The position numbers and the translations under genes were made by a program. The notes under the pieces are model-generated. The model worked only from the letters and a program-made list of their open reading frames with translations, was not told the origin of the DNA and did no database searches. A stretch of DNA of 12,698 nucleotides from NCBI GenBank assembly GCA_046293135.1, contig JBKBPR010000013.1, positions 1 through 12,698 of the forward strand, written 5' to 3'. The number at the start of each line of letters is the position of its first letter. Positions within the stretch are counted from its first letter, which is position 1. Shown here one piece after another: positions 6,810 to 12,698 of this stretch. This DNA comes from UBA2638 sp046293135. Its GTDB lineage: Bacteria > Pseudomonadota > Alphaproteobacteria > Micavibrionales > Micavibrionaceae.

Positions 6810-7186
6810 TTGAGCGCCTCATAGCCGAGGGCTTTGACCACCATCGCCCGCATATCGGCGAGCTCGGAACAGGCCGCGAGAATGGCCTGTTCGGTTTCCG
6901 GCGAGACGGGTAGGGAGCCGCTATGCACGGCCTTGGCAATCTGGTTGAGATTGGAGGACAGGCGGCCTCTGCCCAGCGCCCCGAGTAGCTGGCTCAGGGC
7001 TTGCTCGTCCTGCACAGGACGGCGGAAGATGCGCTTTTGTGGAGTGGGGTTTTCAAACAGGCAGTGCCGGACATACTGCCCCGCCGTCATAGCGCCTGCG
7101 TCCGTATCCAGCCGCCGCCTTTGCGCCCGTGTCAGGCGCATCGAAAACGGTACGGTATAATCGTCGTCTGTTGTTCCTTCCGTCAT
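6806..7186 (-). CDS. mobC: MobC-like relaxosome accessory protein (ribbon-helix-helix)
   Basis: This is 126 aa from ATG 7186, chosen over a TTG at 7201 because GGGGGAG lies just upstream of the ATG. The N-terminal half resembles a ribbon-helix-helix DNA-binding fold (PFSMRLTRAQRRRLDTDA, then AGQYVRHCLF). The C-terminal half has LGRGRLSSNLNQIAKAVHSGSL, which matches the MobC family signature in which LG+IGNNLNQIA precedes a helical tail. MobC proteins bind oriT, help melt the nic region and recruit the relaxase. Its stop overlaps the relaxase start as ATGA, so the two form a coupled mob operon. The 3' neighbour and size are normal for the family. Confidence 0.88.
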   Translation of the reverse strand: MTEGTTDDDYTVPFSMRLTRAQRRRLDTDAGAMTAGQYVRHCLFENPTPQKRIFRRPVQDEQALSQLLGALGRGRLSSNLNQIAKAVHSGSLPVSPETEQAILAACSELADMRAMVVKALGYEALK

Positions 7187-7211
7187 GGCGTTCTCCCCCA
7201 AACGCGATAGC

Positions 7212-7260
7212 GGTTAACAAAGCTCTCCTGCGGGCGCGAAAAGGTTAACGTGCCCGTTAA
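7212..7260. promoter_or_regulatory. GGTTAAC repeats ahead of mobC, candidate mob operator or oriT-proximal sites
   Basis: GGTTAAC occurs at 7212-7218 and again at 7243-7249, 31 bp apart, about three helical turns. The second copy forms an inverted pair TTAACG (7245-7250) / CGTTAA (7255-7260) with a 4-nt gap. They start about 26 nt upstream of the mobC-like start codon, where a MobC autoregulatory or relaxosome binding site would be expected. Function is inferred from position. Confidence 0.45.
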
Positions 7261-7760
7261 GCCGGAGACTTTAAGCAAGGCGGATAGAGCCTTGATCGAG
7301 AGTCATTTTATGCTCTTTAGGTATCTTCCAGTTTATCGGGCGTTTATTAATTGAAGTTTAAAGGGGGCAGAAATCAGCCCCGACCCACAGGCACAAAACC
7401 CTAAGCAACAGTTGACCGGAAAGCTGCAAGCGTCTAAGCATAGGCAGGCTTAAGCTCGTGACTCCAAAGCTGGAATCCAAAAGCAAAACGCCATAAACAG
7501 CGGCATAGCCGCGCCCGCCACAGGCGGTCAAAAAAGCGAAAAAGAAAAATTTTCAGGCGAAACACGCAGACCGTGTGTAAGGCAAGCTGTGGATTGTGCT
7601 ACGCGAAACCGCGTTTCGAGTCGCCCAATCCCGAGCTTGGCAAGGGAAGGGTAATGCTGCAGCGTACCCGCCGCCTGTTTACCCCTCCCGTTGCATCCCT
7701 CCCCGTAAGGACGGGCTTGCGCCCTCCCGTCAGAGGAAGCGGGGGCTAGCACCGCCCTCA

Positions 7761-7788
7761 AAACGTCTTGCTGCCAAGCAGGACGTTT
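7761..7788. repeat. Strong 12-bp stem hairpin
   Basis: AAACGTCTTGCT (7761-7772) pairs with AGCAGGACGTTT (7777-7788) around a 4-nt GCCA loop, with a single T-G wobble. No U-tract follows on the plus strand. On the minus strand the stem ends in TTTTG, so a weak terminator on that strand is possible. It is the most stable-looking hairpin in the region and could be part of oriT or a small structured RNA. Confidence 0.55.
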
Positions 7789-7960
7789 CACACCGCAAGC
7801 CACTTCCGCACCGCACAACGCGGCGTCTATGCTTCGGGCATATCCGCCGATATGCGGCATGGCCTCATCTGGCCTTCCGGCCTTGAACCGTTCCGGCCTG
7901 TTCAATCCGCCCGCTCGGGGAGGAGAGTTCCTGCTACCTCCCCGAAAAACCCCGCCATGA

Positions 7961-7988
7961 CCAAAAGGGCGCGGAAATGCCCCTTTGG
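7961..7988 (-). terminator. Candidate terminator after the HEPN-like gene
   Basis: CCAAAAGGGC (7961-7970) and GCCCCTTTGG (7979-7988) form a 10-bp stem with one mismatch and an 8-nt loop. It lies about 24 nt past the stop codon of the minus-strand HEPN-like gene. The T-rich part (CCCTTTTGG) is inside the stem rather than after it, so termination strength is uncertain. Confidence 0.4.
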
Positions 7989-8011
7989 ATACCAGTATGT
8001 TCAGGGAGGCG

Positions 8012-8483
8012 TTACGTTCCCTGAAAATTCTTAATTGTTGCTTTCACAGCCGACATATCCATGCCGTGGCCTTCGGAAAACACGATCAAATCGTCTTCTA
8101 TCATCCGTTGCAGCCTATGGGCTTCAAGGGCAATGGATTGGATACGCTGGAACAGTCTTTCCCTGCCAGTGAGCGCGTAAATGTCATCGATGCTTTTATG
8201 CACCAGCCAGTTTCGCTCCTCCAGAAAGGTGCTCAGCGCCTTTTGGAGGTTATCAGTATACAGTGCCGCCTTCTGGGCTTCTCTGACCGCCTTGCCCAGC
8301 GTGAGGGAACGGCGTTTCTTTAATAGCTCGTTTGCCTCAGTCATGGAAGCCCTGCGGGGGGTACCCCACATCCGCCTTCAAGGTAATGGATACGCTTAGG
8401 CATTCTTCCAGAACTTGAATGTTCAGCAAGGTTTGCCCCATAAGGGTGGAAAGGGAGATTTCTTCTTTATTGGCGGAGCGCAT
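8012..8483 (-). pseudogene. Small RNxxxH (HEPN-like) protein gene split by a one-base frameshift
   Basis: Two overlapping minus-strand frames together make one protein. The first runs from ATG 8483 to TGA 8337-8339, encoding MRSANKEEISLSTLMGQTLL, then NIQVLEECLSVSITLKADVGY. The second runs to 8012 and encodes RRASMTEANELLKKRRSLTLG, then FLEERNWLVHKSIDDIYALTG. Removing one C from the run of six C's (minus strand, about 8352-8357) joins them as ADVGYPRRASMTEAN, about 156 aa in all. The joined protein is all-helical in appearance. ERNWLVHKS carries R-N-x3-H, the R-x4-H motif of HEPN ribonucleases found in toxins and defence systems. If only the second frame is used, ATG 8344 with an AGGG upstream could start a 110-aa product. 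HEPN membership is an inference from the motif. It lies divergent to hsdR. Confidence 0.68.
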
Positions 8484-8651
8484 CAGTTTCTTCTAAGCAA
8501 TAGTTTCTATGAAAACCATTTAGTTCGTTCAATGGGGCAGGCTACATAACCTTTCTCCAAAATCCAGAACTAATCTTTTTTATCTAGAAGTCCTTGAAAT
8601 TAAACATTAAGATATTTTGCGGGAAATATTAAATTCGGGGCGACTGTTGGG
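8484..8651. other. Divergent intergenic region between the HEPN-like gene and hsdR
   Basis: This AT-rich stretch must carry the promoter for hsdR and that for the minus-strand gene. A TTGAAA occurs near 8595, but I find no well-spaced -10 partner, so no promoter is called. No gene is seen here. In particular there is no trace of the hsdM 3' end that often precedes hsdR or hsdS. Confidence 0.5.
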
Positions 8652-11594
8652 ATGACTGAACACAAGATAGAAATAGAGCTAATTGAAAAGCTGTGCGAAC
8701 TTAAATACGAGTATCGCGAGGATATCCGTGACCGCGCCGCATTAGAAAACAATTTTCGTAAAAAGTTTCAAGAGCTTAACCAAGTCAACCTGACGGATGG
8801 CGAGTTTGACCGCCTGTTGGAAAAAATTGTTACTCCCGATGTTTTTGCGGCGGCGCAAACGCTGCGCAACATAAACACTTTTGAGCGTGATGACGGTACG
8901 CCACTCCACTATACCTTGGTTAATATCAAGGACTGGTGCAAAAACAGCTTTGAGGTTGTCAATCAGCTTCGCGTCAATACCGATAACAGCCACCACCGTT
9001 ATGATGTGATATTGCTTATCAACGGTGTTCCAATCGTCCAGATCGAGCTGAAAACGCTGGCGATTAGCCCGCGCCGTGCCATGCAGCAGATTGTCGATTA
9101 CAAGAACGATGCTGGTAACGGCTACGGCAAGACGCTCATGTGTTTCATGCAGCTCTTTATCGTGAGCAACAAGAGCGATACTTGGTATTTTGCCAACAAC
9201 AACACCCGTCATTTCTCTTTTGACGCTGATGAACGTTTCTTGCCGCTCTATCAATTTGCCGCCGAGGATAATACCAAGATCGTTCACCTCGACCACTTCG
9301 CCGACAAGTTTCTTGCCAAATGTACTCTAGGGCAGATGATTAGCCGTTATATGGTTCTGGTGGCAAGCGAGCAAAAATTGCTGATGATGCGCCCGTACCA
9401 GATTTATGCGGTAAAGGCGATTGTGGATTGTATCAATCAAAACTGTGGCAATGGGTATATTTGGCATACGACGGGTAGCGGAAAGACGCTCACGTCTTTC
9501 AAGGCTTCCACCTTGCTCAAGGATAACAAGGAAATTGAAAAGTGCCTCTTTGTCGTTGACCGAAAAGACTTAGACAGGCAAACACGGGAAGAGTTCAACC
9601 GTTTTCAAGAGGGTTGCGTCGAGGAAAACACCAATACCGAAACTCTAGTGCGCCGTCTTCTGTCCGATGATTATGCCGATAAAGTCATCGTTACCACGAT
9701 CCAAAAACTTGGTCTTGCGCTAAGCGACGACAGCAGGCGCGGCTACAAGGAACGGCTGGAGGCTTTACGCCAAAAGCGTGTAGTCTTTATTTTTGACGAG
9801 TGCCACCGTTCCCAATTTGGCGAAAACCACAGGGCGATCAAGGAATTTTTTCCACGGGCTCAGCTCTTTGGCTTCACTGGAACCCCCATATTTGAAAAGA
9901 ACGCCACCTATCAGCAAATCGAGGGTGAGAAGAAGACGCTAAAGACGACTGAAGACATTTTTGAACGTGAACTCCACGCCTACACAATCACCCATGCGAT
10001 TGAAGATCGAAACGTCCTGCGCTTCCATGTGGATCATTACAAGCCTGAGGGAAAGTCGAAACCCAAGTCGGGCGACACGCTGGCGAAAAAAGCCATCGTT
10101 GAAGCTATTCTGGACAAGCATGATGCGGCGACGGCGGGGCGTAAGTTTAATGCCGTACTGGCGACCGCTTCTATTAATGACGCGATTGAATATTGGGAAT
10201 TGTTCAAAAGCCATCCTGAAAATCATTTGAATATTGCCTGTGTTTTCTCTCCGCCCGCCGAGGGAAATAAGGACGTGCAGCAAATCCAAGAAGACTTGCC
10301 GCAGGAACGGGAAGACAACAAAACTGAGCCCGATAAGAAAAAAAATGCGCTCAAGGCCATCATCGACGCCTATAACACGCAATATAAAACCAATCACACG
10401 CTCTTTGAATTCGATCTCTATTATCAAGACGTGCAAAAACGTATAAAGGATCAGCAATATCCTGACGCTGACTTGCCACGTAAACATGCAGACAAGATTG
10501 ATATTATGATTGTGGTCGATATGCTTCTCACAGGCTTCGACTCCAAATTCTTGAATACCCTCTATGTGGACAAGAACTTGAAATATCACGGTATGATCCA
10601 AGCCTTTTCGCGTACCAATCGCGTGCTGAATGATACAAAGCCTTATGGCAATATCTTGGATTTCCGCGAGCAGAAAGACGCAGTGGAAGAGGCAATCACG
10701 CTCTTCTCCGGCGGCAAGATTGAGCAAGCTCGCAAAATCTGGCTGGTGGAGAAAGCTCCCGTCGTCATCGACAAGCTGGATGAAGCCGTGCAAAAGTTGG
10801 ATAGCTTTATGAAGTCACAGGGGCTGGCAGGCAAGCCTGCGGACGTGCCGAACCTCAAAGGTGACGCCGCTCGCGCCCAGTTCGTGAATTTGTTTAAGGA
10901 TGTGCAACGCCTTAAAACTCAGCTCGATCAATATACCGACCTGACAGATGAAAACAGACAGGCGATTGAGAAGGTTATTCCAAGCGAAGACCTACAGGCC
11001 TTCAAGGGGGTCTATATCGAGGTAGCTAAAAGACTCAAAGAAGAGCAGGATACACATCAAGGCGGAGATGAAGTCCAGCAGCTAGACTTTGAATTTGTCC
11101 TCTTTGCCTCTGCTGTTATTGACTATGACTATATCATGGCACTCATCGCCAAATATTCCGGTGGTATAGCGACGGGAAAGGAAAAGATGAGCCGAGATCA
11201 ACTGATCGGCCTCATCCTCTCCGACGCCAAATTCATGGACGAGCGCGAAGATATTGTCGAATACATCAATACGCTGAAGGTAGGCAAAGGCTTGGCTGTC
11301 GAGGAAATCAAGCGAGGTTACGAAACTTTCAAGACTGAAAAGACCGGCAAGGAATTGGTAAAAATAGCGATCAAGCATAGCATCGCTGCATCTGCGCTGA
11401 GAGCGTTTGTTGAACAAACCTTGCGCCGGATGGTGTTTGATGGCGATGGTTTGAGTGCGTTATTTGAGGAGCAAGATTTAGGTTGGAAAGAACAGGCAGA
11501 GCATGAATCTGCGCTAATGAAAGACCTATCCCTCCATCTCAACAAGCTTGCCAAAGGACGAGAGATTTCAGGGTTGAGGGCTTATGAGCAGTAA
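8652..11594 (+). CDS. hsdR: Type I restriction enzyme R subunit HsdR (EcoR124-like)
   Basis: This 980-aa protein has all expected domains. The endonuclease core is RYDVILLINGVPIVQIELK with D118, E132 and K134, followed by the QxxxY motif QIVDY (Q146, Y150). The SF2 translocase follows: Walker A HTTGSGKT (272-279), VVDRKDLDRQ (301-310), Walker B variant DECH (382-385), motif III TGTP (409-412), and motif VI QAFSRTNRV (650-658). A helical C-terminal region would dock on the methyltransferase core. HsdR pumps DNA past the HsdM2S complex and cleaves when translocation stalls. The ATG at 8652 is preceded only by a weak TTGGG. It overlaps hsdS by 11 nt, so R and S are co-expressed, but no hsdM lies in the window. 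The protein itself shows no missing motif and looks functional. Confidence 0.96.
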   Translation: MTEHKIEIELIEKLCELKYEYREDIRDRAALENNFRKKFQELNQVNLTDGEFDRLLEKIVTPDVFAAAQTLRNINTFERDDGTPLHYTLVNIKDWCKNSFEVVNQLRVNTDNSHHRYDVILLINGVPIVQIELKTLAISPRRAMQQIVDYKNDAGNGYGKTLMCFMQLFIVSNKSDTWYFANNNTRHFSFDADERFLPLYQFAAEDNTKIVHLDHFADKFLAKCTLGQMISRYMVLVASEQKLLMMRPYQIYAVKAIVDCINQNCGNGYIWHTTGSGKTLTSFKASTLLKDNKEIEKCLFVVDRKDLDRQTREEFNRFQEGCVEENTNTETLVRRLLSDDYADKVIVTTIQKLGLALSDDSRRGYKERLEALRQKRVVFIFDECHRSQFGENHRAIKEFFPRAQLFGFTGTPIFEKNATYQQIEGEKKTLKTTEDIFERELHAYTITHAIEDRNVLRFHVDHYKPEGKSKPKSGDTLAKKAIVEAILDKHDAATAGRKFNAVLATASINDAIEYWELFKSHPENHLNIACVFSPPAEGNKDVQQIQEDLPQEREDNKTEPDKKKNALKAIIDAYNTQYKTNHTLFEFDLYYQDVQKRIKDQQYPDADLPRKHADKIDIMIVVDMLLTGFDSKFLNTLYVDKNLKYHGMIQAFSRTNRVLNDTKPYGNILDFREQKDAVEEAITLFSGGKIEQARKIWLVEKAPVVIDKLDEAVQKLDSFMKSQGLAGKPADVPNLKGDAARAQFVNLFKDVQRLKTQLDQYTDLTDENRQAIEKVIPSEDLQAFKGVYIEVAKRLKEEQDTHQGGDEVQQLDFEFVLFASAVIDYDYIMALIAKYSGGIATGKEKMSRDQLIGLILSDAKFMDEREDIVEYINTLKVGKGLAVEEIKRGYETFKTEKTGKELVKIAIKHSIAASALRAFVEQTLRRMVFDGDGLSALFEEQDLGWKEQAEHESALMKDLSLHLNKLAKGREISGLRAYEQ

Positions 11595-12576
11595 AAAGAA
11601 TAAAAAATCTCTTATACCTAAGCTGCGCTTTCTCGAGTTTACAGAGGCAGGAAGTTGGGAGCAAAGCACCATTGGTGAGGTTGGTTCGTTTTACTATGGC
11701 AAAAGTGCGCCAAAGTGGTCGTTATCTGATGATGCGCCAACGCCTTGTGTCAGGTATGGAGAACTCTATACTAAATTTGGTGCAATTATTGATAAAATTT
11801 ATTCGCGCACGAACATTGACCCAAATAATTTGAGATTTAGTAAAGGCGGAGAAATTCTAGTTCCTCGGGTTGGTGAAGTCCCTGAGGATTTTGCAAATTG
11901 TTGTTTTCTTCCGTTTCCGGATATTGCTATTGGTGAAATGATCAGTGTTTACGAAACGAAAGAATATCCAATATTCTATACGTATTATTTCAGAACGTTA
12001 AGAAGACAGTTTGCCAAAGTTGTCGAGGGGCAAAACGTCAAAAACTTATACTACGTCAATCTAGAGCCGATCCCTGTAGGGAAACCCTCTATTCCAGAGC
12101 AAAAAAAAATCGCCGAATGTTTTTTGACGCTGGATACGGTTATTACCGTTCAGGAAAAAAAGGTCGAGTTGTTGAAAGGCTACAAAAAAGGCTTAATGCA
12201 GCGCCTATTTCCTCGCGAAGGCCAAGCCACCCCTGAACTCCGCTTTTCTGGCTTTAAGGGCAAGTGGTCACAAGAGCATGGGAATATCTTGTTTGAACAA
12301 ATCAGTAACAAGCAACACAATTCAACCTTTCCTATATTGGCTATCACTCAAGAACATGGTGCAATTCCCCGAGATATGATCGATTATCATGTCTCCGTTT
12401 CTGAAAAGAGCGTTGAAGGATACAAGGTTGTTGAGGTCGGAGACTTTATTATCAGCTTAAGATCTTTCCAAGGCGGTATTGAGTATTCAAATTACAAAGG
12501 TATATGCAGCCCAGCATATATTATCCTTAGAAAAAGAGACGATTTATCTGGATTATACTTTAAGCACTTCTTCAAG
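11584..12576 (+). pseudogene. hsdS: Type I specificity subunit HsdS, cut off by an IS in its second TRD
   Basis: The start ATG overlaps the end of hsdR by 11 nt. The first target recognition domain spans about residues 20-170. It is followed by the central conserved region PSIPEQKKIAECFLTLDTVI with the long helix QEKKVELLKGYKKGLMQRLFP (189-210) that spaces the two DNA-contact domains. The second TRD starts at PELRFSGFKGKW (217-228) and is recognisable to about GLYFKHFFK (331). After this the frame reads into antisense transposase sequence and stops at 12643-12645. The rest of TRD2 and the distal conserved helix are missing. HsdS proteins cut after the first TRD and helix can sometimes dimerise into a working specificity subunit. 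Here the remnant also carries half of TRD2, so function is doubtful. Confidence 0.88.
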
Positions 12577-12583
12577 ATGGTCT

Positions 12584-12698
12584 TCACCCAATCTTCGGAC
12601 CATCGGCTGAGAGAAAATCCAGCCTTGGATTGCTGCCCTGGCTAGCCAGGGCAGCAAATTCTGCGGGCGTTTTATTGCCAATCGCGGAATGAGGCCGT
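12584..12698 (-). CDS. IS3-family transposase OrfB, C-terminal end (cut by window edge)
   Basis: The minus strand reads RPHSAIGNKTPAEFAALASQ, then GSNPRLDFLSADGPKIG, and stops at 12584-12586. The RPHS-x-(L/I)GN-x-TP-x-EF block is the well-known tail of the IS3-family DDE transposase (integrase core), placed just after the catalytic glutamate. Only the last 38 codons are in the window; the DDE residues lie beyond the edge. Reading direction is opposite to hsdS. The coding sequence contains a 28-bp perfect palindrome. Confidence 0.9.
   Translation of the reverse strand, partial: RPHSAIGNKTPAEFAALASQGSNPRLDFLSADGPKIG
12630..12657. repeat. 28-bp perfect palindrome inside the transposase tail
   Basis: The arm TTGCTGCCCTGGCT (12630-12643) is followed at once by its exact reverse complement (12644-12657), with no spacer. 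It lies within the OrfB codons for FAALASQGSN and also supplies the TAG that ends the hybrid HsdS frame. Such a long spacerless palindrome can be a protein binding site, a cruciform or an assembly artefact. Confidence 0.8.

Larger units (their letters stand above)
7187..7956. other. Hairpin-rich region without a convincing gene, likely holding oriT
   Basis: I see no supported coding sequence here. The open frames lack start signals and family likeness. The region contains many short perfect or near-perfect hairpins. They are GCGGC-ATA-GCCGC (7500-7512), CCGCC-ACA-GGCGG (7515-7527), ACACG/CGTGT (7562-7576), CGAAAC/GTTTCG (7604-7618), GGGAAGGGTAA (7644-7654) with TTACCCCTCCC (7679-7689, one mismatch), GACGGG/CCCGTC (7710-7731), a 12-bp stem at 7761-7788, and CGGGGAGG/CCTCCCCG (7916-7944). 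A stem GGGGC/GCCCC also lies near 7355. The position directly upstream of the mob operon is where oriT is normally found in mobilizable plasmids. The nic site itself was not identified. Confidence 0.55.
12577..12698 (-). mobile_element. IS3-family insertion sequence, OrfB-end (partial), inserted in hsdS
   Basis: This is the 3' end of an IS lying on the minus strand, in the same orientation as the left-hand IS. I place its edge near 12577, where HsdS similarity stops. The sequence there (ATGGTCTTCACCC) gives no clear inverted-repeat match to the left IS end. The boundary, and whether the two are copies of one IS, remain unproven. Confidence 0.75.

Noticed and set aside
7340..7375. GGGGC/GCCCC hairpin as a terminator
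   Set aside because: It has only a 5-bp stem with no clear U-tract on either strand, and no gene ends next to it.
7528..7905. 125-aa minus-strand open frame
   Set aside because: It lies in the hairpin-rich region and has no ribosome binding site or recognisable domain. Its composition is explained by GC-rich structured DNA with overlapping open frames on the other strand.
9939..10793. 284-aa minus-strand open frame opposite hsdR
   Set aside because: It is antisense to conserved helicase motifs of HsdR and has no independent support.
1..12698. CRISPR array, tRNA or rRNA genes
   Set aside because: No regularly spaced direct repeats and no tRNA or rRNA-like segments were seen on either strand.

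Overview
The window reads as part of a mobilizable accessory element from a pseudomonad-phylum bacterium, most likely an alphaproteobacterium. The basis is the relaxase, which opens with MILKASQR and carries HEKNGRRHCH; I know that lineage mainly from alphaproteobacterial plasmids and integrated elements. The organism call is inference. Both window edges lie inside IS3-family insertion sequences in the same orientation. The left edge has the start of an OrfA (minus strand) and the right edge has the last codons of an OrfB (minus strand).

Layout from left to right: (1) IS3-type OrfA start and leader, 1 to about 300. (2) A 389-aa protein with a faint nuclease-like core (minus), whose stop codon lies at the edge of the IS. 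(3) A decayed patch at 1506-2027. It holds a frameshifted, 5'-truncated copy of a small 'RPWGKQ' domain gene (minus) and a DUF551-like phage-type gene (plus) with an in-frame amber codon. (4) A hipBA toxin-antitoxin operon (minus) with two operators that form a perfect inverted repeat. (5) An intact paralogue of the RPWGKQ gene, coupled by a 4-nt overlap to an exported protein gene (both minus). (6) A mobilization module: a MobC-like accessory protein and a relaxase (minus), overlapping by 4 nt. (7) About 770 nt without a convincing gene, rich in hairpins, as expected if oriT lies here. (8) A small RNxxxH (HEPN-like) gene split by a one-base shift in a C6 run (minus). (9) A type I restriction pair, hsdR then hsdS (plus), overlapping by 11 nt. 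The hsdS is cut off inside its second target recognition domain by the right-hand IS. No hsdM is present in the window.

The mob genes could let the element be moved by a helper conjugation machine. hipBA would serve stabilisation, and hsdRS, the HEPN-like gene and perhaps the 389-aa protein look like defence cargo. Several of these are broken (hsdS, the HEPN-like gene, the DUF551-like gene and one RPWGKQ copy), so the element looks partly decayed. The two RPWGKQ copies are direct repeats, each lying immediately upstream of a cargo unit (the 389-aa gene or hipBA). This is the most unusual architectural feature, and it could reflect duplication or cassette-like exchange.
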